Below, one piece after another: positions 32,581-41,326 of a DNA stretch of 64,000 nt. Made by a program: the position numbers and the translations under genes. Source of the stretch: Hymenobacter plasmatis (GTDB lineage Bacteria; Bacteroidota; Bacteroidia; Cytophagales; Hymenobacteraceae); NCBI RefSeq assembly GCF_020711255.1, contig NZ_JAJFAW010000023.1, positions 34,925 to 98,924 of the forward strand. Reading direction: 5' to 3'. The notes beneath the pieces are model-generated. The model saw nothing but the letters and a program-made list of their open reading frames with translations. It did no database searches and had not been told where the DNA came from. Within the stretch, counting starts at the first letter, position 1; each line of letters starts with the position of its first letter.

Positions 32581-34911
32581 CTACTGAGGTAGCGCAATGG
32601 TGAATGCGGTGCCTTGTCCGGGATGGCTCTCGACGGTGAGGCTGCCGCCGTGGCCCTGGGCGATGATGTCGTGGGAGAGCGAGAGGCCCAGGCCCGTGCC
32701 TTCGCCCGTGGGCTTGGTCGTGAAAAAGGGCTGGAAGATTTTGGGCTGCACGGCCGCTGGAATGCCCGTACCGTTGTCGGTGACTTGAATGTGCACTTGC
32801 TGATTCAGCACGAGGGTGCGCACGCCCACCTGGGGCTGGTAGCCGGGCTCGCCCAGCTGCTGGCGCTGGCGCACGGCGTAGAAGGCATTGGTGAACAAAT
32901 TGAGCAAGACCCGCCCGACATCCGTGCCCACCATGGTTACTCGAGGTAAGTCAGGCAGGAACTCGGTGGTAAGCGCGGCGTTGAAACTCTTGTCTTTGGC
33001 GCGCAGGCCCTGGTAGGCCAAACGCAGGTACTCGTCGCACAAGCGGTTCAGGTCCGTGGGTGCGCGCTCGCCAGCGCTGCTGCTCGAATGCTCCAACATG
33101 CCCTTCACAATGCCTGCAGCGCGTTGCCCGTGCTGGGTAATTTTGCCCAGGTTCTGGCGTACGTCAGCGGCCAAAGCGGCCACTTCCTCCCCGTCGCCGG
33201 CCGCTTGCGCTTCTTCCAACTCACTCATCAGCTCGCTGCTTACCTCGGCGAAGTTGTTGACGAAGTTCAGGGGGTTCTGAATTTCGTGGGCAATGCCGGC
33301 GGTGAGCTCGCCCAGGCTCGCCATTTTCTCTTTTTGAATCAGCTGGGCTTGGGTCGTGCGCAACTCCGTGAGCGAGGCATCGAGTTGGTCGCGCTGGCTT
33401 TGCAGGTCGTGCTTCTGCTCGGTGACCAGGCGCTTGAGCCGCTCCGAGCGGCGGAAGGCGGCGTAGAGGATGGCGGCCAGCGCGACCAGCAGCGTGGCCC
33501 CACCGAGCACCGCCCACAGCACCAGGCGCTGGCGCCGGGCGCGGGCGGCCTCCTGCACTTGGGCCTGGCGCAGGCCGGCGATGCGGGCCTGCTGGGTCTG
33601 CTCGGCGCGCTCGGCCTCGTAGCCGGCTACTTGAAACGTGCCCTGCTGGGTGCGCAGCGAGTCGCTCAGGGCCAGGGCAGTTCGGGCATAGCGGCCGGCG
33701 GGCGCGTCCTGCCCCTGCCGGGCGTAGAAGTCAGCCAGCGCGCGCAGGTAGGCCAGGCGCAGCGGCACCGACTTAATGCCGCGGGCCTTGCCGTAGGCCG
33801 CGAGCCAAGCCGTTTCGGCCCGTGCGGGCTCGCCGCGAGCGGCGTGGTAGCGCGCCCAGGTGGCGTCCAGCTCGAAGGGGCCGAAGGAGGGATTGATCAA
33901 GCCCAGGTGGAGCGAATCGGCCAGGTGCTGGGCGCGCGCCAGCAGGGGCCCGGCCTCGGCCACGCGTCCCAGGTCGAGCAACACCGCGCTTTTGACCACC
34001 CGCCCGTAGGCCTGGACCCTCGGCACCTCGTAGGCGTAGCTGCGGGTGGTGTCGGTGGGGGCGCCCACCAGGGACAAGCTGGCGTGGCGCAGAGCGGCGG
34101 GGTAGTCGCCCAGCTGCCGGTAGGCCTGGGCGATGGCCCAATTCGGGTAGGCGTTCCAGTCATGCCCGTCTAGGTGAGGCAGCGCTTGTTGCAAGGCCAC
34201 CCGCTGGCGCAGGAAGTGCAAAGCCTTAGTCGGGTTGCCCCAGTCCGCGTAGTAGGTGCCCGCTACGCCCAGCTCGTTAAACTGGCGGTACCGGTTGTAG
34301 GCGCAACCTTGGTCGGCTGCCCGCAGGATATAGCTGATGCCTTGGTTGTAATCTCCTTGGCGTACATAAGTCCCCCCCAGCGCCCGGTAACACGCGTACA
34401 GATTCTCCGGCATGTCGCGCCGGCGGTAGTAAGCCGCCTGGGCGTGGTAGAACGCCAGGCTCGCCGCGGGGGACTCGAGCTGCCGGAGCAGCCCTCCGAT
34501 CGTACCGATTAGCTCGGGCGCGGGCCGTCCCAGCCGGTCAAACGCGGCCAGCGCCGCCCGCGCCGTGTCGAGTTGTTGGGCTGGCGGTGCCTTCGCCTCG
34601 GCCAGGGTCAAGCAGGCCGCGGCCAGCCGGTAGGCCGGGGCCTCGGGCCGCCGGAGCCGGTGGGCCAGCCGGGCGAGTTCCCCGTTCCCCGCGCGCGCTT
34701 CCGCCGCGGAGATAAATCCGTCCACATCCCGCAGGTGCTGCAACAGGCGCAGGCGGGCCGTGTCGGTGCGTTGGGTGGCCAGCACCCGGCGCAGCGAGTA
34801 GGGGTTGGCTTCGTAGTAGCGGTAGCGGGCCAGGCGTTGGTTTGGCGTCTGGGCCAATGACGCTGGAATGGCTGACAGCCCCAGCAGGGCCAACAAAAGG
34901 AAGAAGCGCAT
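32581..34911 (-). CDS. TPR-type sensor histidine kinase, array member 1 (promoter-proximal)
   Basis: A 776-residue kinase from the ATG at 34911 (MRFFLLLALLG), which starts a clean signal peptide ending SLAQ; an ATG at 34926 adds five residues. Opening YYEANPYSLRRVL, helical repeats to about 450, membrane helix about 462-486, HisKA His542 and ATPase motifs VTDNGTGI and GTGLGLSLSHDI. Its sensor resembles that of the kinase at 23494 (shared EPARAE-AWLAAY-KA and FYARQGQDAPAGRYARTALALSD type segments). It is the first gene of the array; its promoter must lie in 34912-35330. Confidence 0.9.
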   Translation of the reverse strand: MRFFLLLALLGLSAIPASLAQTPNQRLARYRYYEANPYSLRRVLATQRTDTARLRLLQHLRDVDGFISAAEARAGNGELARLAHRLRRPEAPAYRLAAACLTLAEAKAPPAQQLDTARAALAAFDRLGRPAPELIGTIGGLLRQLESPAASLAFYHAQAAYYRRRDMPENLYACYRALGGTYVRQGDYNQGISYILRAADQGCAYNRYRQFNELGVAGTYYADWGNPTKALHFLRQRVALQQALPHLDGHDWNAYPNWAIAQAYRQLGDYPAALRHASLSLVGAPTDTTRSYAYEVPRVQAYGRVVKSAVLLDLGRVAEAGPLLARAQHLADSLHLGLINPSFGPFELDATWARYHAARGEPARAETAWLAAYGKARGIKSVPLRLAYLRALADFYARQGQDAPAGRYARTALALSDSLRTQQGTFQVAGYEAERAEQTQQARIAGLRQAQVQEAARARRQRLVLWAVLGGATLLVALAAILYAAFRRSERLKRLVTEQKHDLQSQRDQLDASLTELRTTQAQLIQKEKMASLGELTAGIAHEIQNPLNFVNNFAEVSSELMSELEEAQAAGDGEEVAALAADVRQNLGKITQHGQRAAGIVKGMLEHSSSSAGERAPTDLNRLCDEYLRLAYQGLRAKDKSFNAALTTEFLPDLPRVTMVGTDVGRVLLNLFTNAFYAVRQRQQLGEPGYQPQVGVRTLVLNQQVHIQVTDNGTGIPAAVQPKIFQPFFTTKPTGEGTGLGLSLSHDIIAQGHGGSLTVESHPGQGTAFTIALPQ

Positions 34912-35332
34912 ACCGGCAGGGGCCACGCCGCAAGCCCTGCGGAAGTGGAATTAATTAAAGGGAAAGTTGAGCTTTGAACAGGCAAGCTACGATTCAATCG
35001 GTCGCTTTGTATCGATATAGCGGATTGACAATCAAAGTCCCCGAAAGGCCAGCAGTATCCGGGGTATTGGGTTAGCCAAACGCCCAGAAACGAAACGGCG
35101 GCCCGGCAGTTCGCTCGTTTCAGTTTAGACGGTGTGCATAGTACTGCTGGGACTATACACTAAAATTTAGTAGTCATTGGGCCAACACATTAAGAAAGCT
35201 GAAGACAATTTTATTAGCATCATCAAAACTAATATTGTTAGCATTGCCGTATAATTGCGAAGGCTAAGCAACTAAAGTGCATTAGCAGTCTACAATATTT
35301 ACTACCCACCCACCGGCCTAATTCCCTTCCAA
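34912..35332. other. Divergent intergenic region between the kinase array and umuD
   Basis: About 420 bp. It holds a hairpin-like segment near 35088-35122 (AACGAAACGG facing TCGCTCGTTT, resembling the duplicated terminator sequence), the perfect operator-like palindrome at 35159, and an AT-rich tract up to the umuD start. Promoters for both directions are expected here, but none could be fixed. Confidence 0.5.
35159..35171. promoter_or_regulatory. Perfect operator-like palindrome upstream of umuDC
   Basis: ACTAAAATTTAGT is a perfect 13-bp palindrome (6-bp arms, central A). Close matches occur at 12491, 12511 and 13906 and half-sites at 46370. It lies 161 bp upstream of umuD and 247 bp from the kinase array start. 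Confidence 0.55.
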
Positions 35333-35806
35333 ATGGACCATGTTATTCTATTGGGCAAAGCCTATCCCCTACTTTCTGCCCACCCCTTGCCGATGGTGAA
35401 TGTGCTGCTGTCGTGCGGATTCCCGTCGCCGGCGGCCGACTACGAATCGGAGCTGGTGGACTTGAACCGGTTGATGCTGCGGCATCCGGACGCTTCGTTC
35501 CTGGCGCGGGCCCACGGGGAGAGCATGACGGGCGCGGGCATACACGATGGCGACGTGCTGGCCGTGGACCGCAGCATGAAAGCGCAGGACGGGGATATTG
35601 TGGTGGCCTGCGTGGAGGGGGAATACACGGTGAAGCGGCTGCAGAAGCGGGTGGATTCGGTGGCGTTGGTGGCGGAGAACCCGGCTTATCCGCCGATTGT
35701 GGTGCGCAATGCCGATGACTTGAGAATTTTTGGAGTGGTGGTGCTGGTGTTACACCCGCTGGTGACGGAGGGCAGACGGGGACTGAGCTACGTGCGGCCC
35801 CGGTAA
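35333..35806 (+). CDS. umuD: UmuD-like S24 peptidase, subunit of translesion polymerase
   Basis: A 157-residue protein. The self-cleavage site is likely Cys28-Gly29 in LLSCGFPSPAADY, as in UmuD. The catalytic dyad is Ser64 (GESMTGAGI) and Lys101 (TVKRLQK). After RecA-stimulated cleavage the shortened form would join UmuC as polymerase V. It is followed by umuC after 105 bp, which is a wider gap than usual and holds a short palindromic repeat. The upstream operator-like site suggests control by the element's own repressor. Confidence 0.9.
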   Translation: MDHVILLGKAYPLLSAHPLPMVNVLLSCGFPSPAADYESELVDLNRLMLRHPDASFLARAHGESMTGAGIHDGDVLAVDRSMKAQDGDIVVACVEGEYTVKRLQKRVDSVALVAENPAYPPIVVRNADDLRIFGVVVLVLHPLVTEGRRGLSYVRPR

Positions 35807-35819
35807 ACCTCACCCCCGG

Positions 35820-35840
35820 CCCCTCTCCCGTGGAGAGGGG
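35820..35840. repeat. Short palindromic repeat between umuD and umuC
   Basis: CCCCTCTCC and GGAGAGGGG surround CGT, preceded by CTCACCCCCGG. Repeats of this type (CTCACCCCCGGCCCCTCTCC-like) are scattered through many bacterial genomes. It could form a hairpin in the umuDC transcript. Confidence 0.7.
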
Positions 35841-35911
35841 AGCCTGACGATTAATGGATTCCTGTAACCTGGCCCCTTCCGAAAGAAGCGAGCCCACTAC
35901 CCTACTGCCTT

Positions 35912-37207
35912 ATGTTTGGCCTGGTTGATGCTAATAATTTTTACGCTTCGTGTGAGCGGGTTTTCCGGCCGGAGCTGGAAGGAAGGCCAGTTGTGGTGCT
36001 TTCAAATAATGACGGCTGTGTGGTAGCCCGGTCACAGGAAGCAAAGCAATTGGGGCTAAAAATGGGAGTGCCTTACTTCCAGGTACGGGAGCAATTTGAG
36101 CGAGACGGCGGGGTGGCTTGCTCCTCCAACTACGAGCTGTACGGGGACATGAGCCGGCGCGTGATGTGGTACCTGCAGCAAGTAGCGCCGGCCGTGGAAG
36201 TGTACTCGGTGGACGAGGCCTTTCTGGATTTGCACGGCATGCAGCGGCATTTTAACCTGGCCGGCTGGGCGGGCGACGTGCGCGGAGCGGTGCGGCAGCG
36301 CACGGGCATCCCGGTGTGCGTGGGCGTGGCTCCCACCAAGACACTGGCAAAGGTTGCTAACCGGCTGGCGAAGAAGGATGCCATTGCGGGGGAAGGCTCG
36401 GGGGTGTTGGTGCTGGACGATGAGATGCAGCGCGGCGAGGCCTTGAAGCGGGTGGCCGTGGAAGACGTGTGGGGCGTGGGCCGGCGCTCGGCCACTAAGC
36501 TCTACGCCGTGGGCATACGCACGGCCGCGCAGCTGGCGGGCGTGGGCGACGCCTGGGCCCGCAAGAACCTGGGCGGGGTGGTGGGCGCACGGATGCTGCA
36601 CGAGCTGCGCGGGTTTCCGTGCTCGAGCGTGACGGTGGAGGACGAGGCGCGCAAATCGCTGTGCTGCTCGCGCTCGTTTGGCCAGGTGTTGACGCAGCTG
36701 GAGGACGTGGCCGGGGCGGTGGCCACCCATGCCGCACGGGCGGGTGAGAAGCTGCGGGAGCAAGGAATGGCGGCACGGCTGCTGACGGTGTTTATCGAGA
36801 CTAGTCGGTTTGCGAACTTGCCCCCGCCCTACTCGTTTTCGACGCAGCTGACCATGCCCACGGCCACGGATGACACGCTGGTATTGGCAAGCTGGGCTCG
36901 GCGGGGACTGGAGCGAATCTGGCGGCCCGGCATGCGGTATGTGAAGGCTGGAATCGTGCTGGATGGGTTGGAGCGGGCCGGCGCAAACCAACAGGCTACG
37001 CTATTTGCGGATACTACGCGCTCACCAGAGCGAGCCAAACTCATGAGTGCGCTGGATTCTCTGAACAAGCGTTACGGAGGCGGCGCGGTGCGAGTGGGCG
37101 CGGCTGTAACAGCGCCAGGTAAGCAGGAACCGTGGGGGATGCGGCGGGGTGCGAAGAGCCCGGCGTTTACGACAAACTGGGGCGAGCTGTGGAGGGTGCG
37201 GTGCTGA
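35912..37207 (+). CDS. umuC: UmuC-like Y-family DNA polymerase
   Basis: A 431-residue protein. Y-family motifs: FGLVDANNFYASCERVF (residues 2-18, first metal-binding Asp), VVVLSNNDGCVVARS, YSVDEAFLDL (about 108-117, catalytic Asp-Glu), GIPVCVGVAPTKTLAKVAN (about 134-152), and DVWGVGRRSATKLYAVGI for the helix-hairpin-helix. The C-terminal little-finger region ends SPAFTTNWGELWRV, the usual UmuC end. It would copy damaged DNA with UmuD'. All catalytic acids are intact. Confidence 0.93.
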   Translation: MFGLVDANNFYASCERVFRPELEGRPVVVLSNNDGCVVARSQEAKQLGLKMGVPYFQVREQFERDGGVACSSNYELYGDMSRRVMWYLQQVAPAVEVYSVDEAFLDLHGMQRHFNLAGWAGDVRGAVRQRTGIPVCVGVAPTKTLAKVANRLAKKDAIAGEGSGVLVLDDEMQRGEALKRVAVEDVWGVGRRSATKLYAVGIRTAAQLAGVGDAWARKNLGGVVGARMLHELRGFPCSSVTVEDEARKSLCCSRSFGQVLTQLEDVAGAVATHAARAGEKLREQGMAARLLTVFIETSRFANLPPPYSFSTQLTMPTATDDTLVLASWARRGLERIWRPGMRYVKAGIVLDGLERAGANQQATLFADTTRSPERAKLMSALDSLNKRYGGGAVRVGAAVTAPGKQEPWGMRRGAKSPAFTTNWGELWRVRC

Positions 37208-37246
37208 ATAATGCGGTTATCCTACACGATTAAAGCCACACTAACA

Positions 37247-37546
37247 ATGTCTAATCTACCAATGCTGATTGGGGTCCGGGTTGAAACGCAGCCGGACCTG
37301 GAACGGGTAATTATAATTTGGCGCCAAGGTACGGGCAGTGAGTGGCGGGCAATCCTGCCGCGGTTGCTCGACCAACGGCCGGCAACGGCTACGCTGGTGG
37401 AGTACGTGATTAGGCTTTATCAGCGGCAGATGCCGGCTGAGGCAGCTGCTGCAGGTTGGCCGGTATTATCGATGCTGGTGCGCATGTCGCTTGGCATAGC
37501 CAATGGCGAAGAGGATGCCTGGGAAGCGGCGCATGTGGTGGAATAA
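37247..37546 (+). CDS. Small unknown protein after umuC
   Basis: A 99-residue protein from the ATG at 37247 (MSNLPMLIGVRVETQPD); an ATG at 37211, 3 bp after umuC, would give 111 residues. Segments VIIIWRQGTGSEWRAILPRL and VEYVIRLYQRQMP are visible; no family is recognised. It follows umuC closely in the same direction and may belong to the same transcript. Confidence 0.5.
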   Translation: MSNLPMLIGVRVETQPDLERVIIIWRQGTGSEWRAILPRLLDQRPATATLVEYVIRLYQRQMPAEAAAAGWPVLSMLVRMSLGIANGEEDAWEAAHVVE

Positions 37547-38014
37547 TAAAAACTAAATAATCGACATCTGTAGCCAGTGCAAGCCTGATAGATTAAGGTT
37601 ATTAGGGAAGTCTATATTCAGGCGCAAATGGCTGGAATTAACTATCCGATTAGTGACAATTCGCTAATACAATTGGTGGCTTTCTAACAAAAGGGGTTGG
37701 AGCTAAATGACCAGGAAGGTATAAGGAATGTCGCGGTGCACCCGACTTGGTAATACCTAAGCAATGTGCTTGCTGGGGCTAGGTGGTATGAGGATGGTGT
37801 AGCACTAATGACGGAGCAGAGCTGCGAGCTTCGGCAGAACCCAGCACCACTTAGCTCTAGTGCCACCTGGGGTTTCTACTACCGCCAGCTAAAAAACCAA
37901 TATTAATGATTATTAACTACAGCCAAATAAATACTATTCAGCTCGAATAGCAGCAGAATAATGAAATGTATCGGAAGCTGTCAACATTACGCTGCACTTG
38001 CACTAATATGAGTT
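37547..38014. other. Intergenic region, 468 bp, between convergent units
   Basis: No convincing gene on either strand. A 15-bp sequence (CATTACGCTGCACTT, 37985-37999) recurs exactly at 60422-60436 just before attR. Base composition changes here from GC-rich to AT-rich. Confidence 0.5.
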
Positions 38015-38845
38015 TCAGCTGCTGGTGCTCTGAAATAGTGCTTCTTGAATTCGTGAAAAACCAGCTTGTAGGTCAGCAGGAAGGAACGCTTCCCATTCGG
38101 AAATAAAGCTATCAAAACTCATGTGTATTGTCACTTCTACATTTGATAAATATTGAACTGCTTGCCAAAGGATTGGTTGTTCGATGAATACAGGCAGCAG
38201 TTGCAGTGCTACAATTCTATTTGACTTTCTGTCAACTCGATTTTGATAAAGAGTATCCATAATTGATGTCAACCATTGGTTGAATGGGATATCTAGAATA
38301 TTTTCTTCTGCATGTATGATATTATCGGCATATGAATTCAAACTATCAGAATATACTACCCAATTCGGATAGGGCGGATTAATTCTCCAATCTGATGCCA
38401 TTTTTTTCAATGTATAAATTGAAGCAAGCTCACAAATTGCCTCTTCAAGCCAGCCAAACTTATCGCATTTTGGTGGAAAGGGGATATTAATAACATAATG
38501 GCAAAGTTCATGAGCGAATTGATATGCATACTGGCTCCAAGAGGTGTCTTGAGTAATTAAAAAAATGAAAGAAGTTTCATTGAAAGTAATGAGTTCAGGA
38601 TAATCCCTTGGCGGATTGTGCAAACTTGAATGTACAACAAGCACTGGTCGTTCATTTATGATACCTTTATTAAGGTTAGAGTAAAAAATCGAAATTACAT
38701 TATCAAGTAAGTTGACAACATCTCTGTGCTCCGCTTTACCCCAAGCTTGAGGATTGAGCAAGAAGTTCTGATGTACAGGGAATTGTACAGGGGTCATAAA
38801 ACTAGTAGCTGACAATGGGTTAATAAAGAGAATGTGGTTTACCAA
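38015..38845 (-). CDS. HExxH-type putative metalloprotease
   Basis: A 276-residue protein with YQFAHELCHYVINIPF near residues 106-121. HELCH is a zinc-binding HExxH motif, and WLEEAICELASIY about 23 residues later can supply the third ligand Glu, as in gluzincin peptidases. The rest has no recognised domain. The start may instead be the ATG of MTPVQFPVHQ, 48 bp downstream. It is AT-rich, the last gene of a minus-strand group with a DUF262 and an AIPR gene, and may act as a regulator or toxin. Intracellular by lack of signal peptide. Confidence 0.65.
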   Translation of the reverse strand: MVNHILFINPLSATSFMTPVQFPVHQNFLLNPQAWGKAEHRDVVNLLDNVISIFYSNLNKGIINERPVLVVHSSLHNPPRDYPELITFNETSFIFLITQDTSWSQYAYQFAHELCHYVINIPFPPKCDKFGWLEEAICELASIYTLKKMASDWRINPPYPNWVVYSDSLNSYADNIIHAEENILDIPFNQWLTSIMDTLYQNRVDRKSNRIVALQLLPVFIEQPILWQAVQYLSNVEVTIHMSFDSFISEWEAFLPADLQAGFSRIQEALFQSTSS

Positions 38846-38942
38846 TTGGGATTGTGCGCTTATGCTATGCTAATCAGGCAAAGATTTTTGCTTTGGCCTG
38901 ACATCAATGGCCAATTTGTTTGCTTAATAAATCTGCGCAGCC

Positions 38943-41210
38943 TTATACAGCGACTTGCTCATTCACCGATACTTCTAATCCCTGCCATTCCTTGAAATCT
39001 AAGGCAATGAAGAGGTTATCGTACAGCGCAGATACCCTGCGTTCTACAGCCTGTTGCCAGGCTGCACGGCGCGAAACTGGCCAGTAACCTGGATGGCCAC
39101 CGGCATCTACCCACAATTGGTGGTCGGTGCTCGGGATTGCAGACGCTTGCAGAAAATCTGCGGGGGAGACTAGCTGCAAGGTTGTAGCAACCTCCGAGTT
39201 TATTGCATCAGTACTTTTTAAGTGCAGCTTATCAGTATGACACTTATTGCCATCGGAACGATTAGCCCACGCCGGCCACGCCCGCAAATTGCCCAACGAG
39301 TTGATATAGAACCAGCGGTGGCCATAGAACCGGTCGGCGCCTTTTCCTTCCTCGTACAGCTTAAGCGTCCGGCCTGAACAGACTGCGTGCGAGTAAGGAA
39401 GAATATGGTCGTAATCGAAAGGGGTATCTGCAGCATCTTGGCTCATTGGATCATAGCCAACAAACCACTCCTGCAGGTAGGCACGCTGAAACCAGAGCAT
39501 GAGTTTGCTATGGTGCCAAAAGTGTGAACGAAAACTATGGTATGGGTCGGCTGACAACTCTTCTGTGGCTTCGGAGCGGCCAAATAGTTCTTGCCCATTG
39601 CTCAGCCAGCCAGCGGTGGTATTGGCTGGTATATCGAGAATGATTTGCTGCAAGCCAGGCATAGCTGGAGCACCCGCTTTTCGCATCCACTGGCTGAAGA
39701 TGGCCTGGTCAGGAAAGCACTGGCCACCAGATTGGCCAGTCAGTACCTCGCCGGCTAACCTAGCAAATTTCTGTGCGTCGGGATTTACTACTACTGCGTA
39801 CATTAAGTACCTCAGCATAGACAATCGACTAGCTGCCAGCAAGTCAGAACTAGATAAGTTAGCTAATATCCAGCTGAACACTGGATGCATTAGTAAAGGG
39901 TTGACTTCGAGCAGAAGCTTTTTAGGAAGACCGGGGTCAGTCTGTGAAGCTTTAGGGTTGTAGAGCGCGAGTTTACAGAATTCCACCAGCGTTTGCTTGA
40001 AACGGGCAGTGGATTGGTTGTCACCGGGCGCCAGCAAATGCTCCATGCACTGCAGAAATGGGTTTGCTTCCGTGTTAGTAGATGCATGGCTTAACCAACG
40101 CCGAAACTGGGGTACCGACGGATTAAGGTCTTGGTAACCTTGTTGACGCCGAGCTAAACGAGCCGCGGCCATAACAACCTTGGTAGGTGACAGCAGATAG
40201 CCTACCTCCTTGTCCTCAGTTATCTGCGTGACTAAGTCATAAGCCTTATCCCAAGTTGATTTGAGAAGTGAATAGGACATCTCCTCGCCTGCCAAAACGG
40301 TTCCACCAGCATTCACTCGCTGGAAAAGCACCTCTATGGCGTCAGGGGCATTTTCCTTATCGGGATTTGCAGGCTGAATGTCGCCGGGATGCAGGAGCAG
40401 CGGTAAGCTACGAGATGGCATGCCTTCAGCTGAGTTGCTGGAAAGCAGCTGTTGCAAGGCAACGAGCAGTTGGTCTAAGTGAATTGGCGCAACTGTGGGT
40501 TTCGAAAAGTACGGCGGTATGAGCAGGCTAACTTGCTCCCAAGTAGGCATTTTAAACTGGCCACTCCAACCGCGACATAGACTAATTAAAGCATCGAGCG
40601 GCACCGGAACTTCTGCATCAGCTGGCCAGGAAATAGCCTTGGCATCCTCGGATGATGAAGCTACTGGGGATGTGAGGTAATCGTAGCGGGGCTTGCTAGG
40701 CAACTCCCGGCGTGCTTTAAATTTCTCACTTTCGTTCAGCCCCTCTGTGGGGTTGCGCCGACGCATGCCCCAAGGCTGATGATTGGTCAGTAAGCGCAGG
40801 ATAAACCGGCGGTCGTTGTGTTCCGGTTTATCAGAAGGTATCTCAGAGGACAGGTCGACCCACAGGCGGCTGGTGGCGCTGGGTTGGAAACCAAGCAATA
40901 ATGCCCGGGTACGCTGCTGCCCATCAAGCAAAAAGAAACCATCTAATGTGCTGGTGCTTTGTAGGCTAGAAGTCAGCTGACGGGAATTTTGGCTGCTCTT
41001 TCGATGACCTAGCAGCATGCTTCCTATTGGAAAGCCACGCAGAAGGGAGTCCCACAGGCGCTCAACTTGCGCGATGTTCCACACCGCGTTGCGCTGAATA
41101 GGTGGAAGCTGAATCAGGTTGTAATGAGAGTTTTCAGCGTCCAAATACCAGGAAATATAATCTGAAACGGAAACGACTGCGACGTCTTGTTGGCCGAAGG
41201 GGAAAGACAT
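38943..41210 (-). CDS. DUF262 (GmrSD/ParB-like) protein with HNH-type C-terminus
   Basis: A protein of 755 residues from the ATG at 41210 (MSFPFGQQDVAVV) or 761 from 41228. The N-terminal DUF262 domain has LIQLPPIQRNAVWN (about 33-46), LLRGFPIGSMLLG and FFLLDGQQRTRALLLG (about 93-108). The C-terminal part carries FDYDHILPYSHAV (about 598-610) and FYINSLGNLRAWP, an HNH/DUF1524-like nuclease core. This layout is that of GmrSD-type restriction enzymes that attack modified DNA. It lies between the HExxH gene and an AIPR gene. Its partners and target are unknown. Confidence 0.8.
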   Translation of the reverse strand: MSFPFGQQDVAVVSVSDYISWYLDAENSHYNLIQLPPIQRNAVWNIAQVERLWDSLLRGFPIGSMLLGHRKSSQNSRQLTSSLQSTSTLDGFFLLDGQQRTRALLLGFQPSATSRLWVDLSSEIPSDKPEHNDRRFILRLLTNHQPWGMRRRNPTEGLNESEKFKARRELPSKPRYDYLTSPVASSSEDAKAISWPADAEVPVPLDALISLCRGWSGQFKMPTWEQVSLLIPPYFSKPTVAPIHLDQLLVALQQLLSSNSAEGMPSRSLPLLLHPGDIQPANPDKENAPDAIEVLFQRVNAGGTVLAGEEMSYSLLKSTWDKAYDLVTQITEDKEVGYLLSPTKVVMAAARLARRQQGYQDLNPSVPQFRRWLSHASTNTEANPFLQCMEHLLAPGDNQSTARFKQTLVEFCKLALYNPKASQTDPGLPKKLLLEVNPLLMHPVFSWILANLSSSDLLAASRLSMLRYLMYAVVVNPDAQKFARLAGEVLTGQSGGQCFPDQAIFSQWMRKAGAPAMPGLQQIILDIPANTTAGWLSNGQELFGRSEATEELSADPYHSFRSHFWHHSKLMLWFQRAYLQEWFVGYDPMSQDAADTPFDYDHILPYSHAVCSGRTLKLYEEGKGADRFYGHRWFYINSLGNLRAWPAWANRSDGNKCHTDKLHLKSTDAINSEVATTLQLVSPADFLQASAIPSTDHQLWVDAGGHPGYWPVSRRAAWQQAVERRVSALYDNLFIALDFKEWQGLEVSVNEQVAV

Positions 41211-41326
41211 TATTTGGGTTTTAAACAAAAAGAAGGTTATTCCTTGCGACTCTGGAAGAAGCGGCCGGTTTCCTCATCCTGGAAGTAAACGTAGCACCCT
41301 TGTGTGCCGCGAGTCATTAGCACAAA

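Noticed and set aside
37684..37866. Minus-strand frame of 60 residues in the gap after umuC
   Set aside because: Ser-rich, no start context, no resemblance to a protein family, and base use like non-coding DNA.
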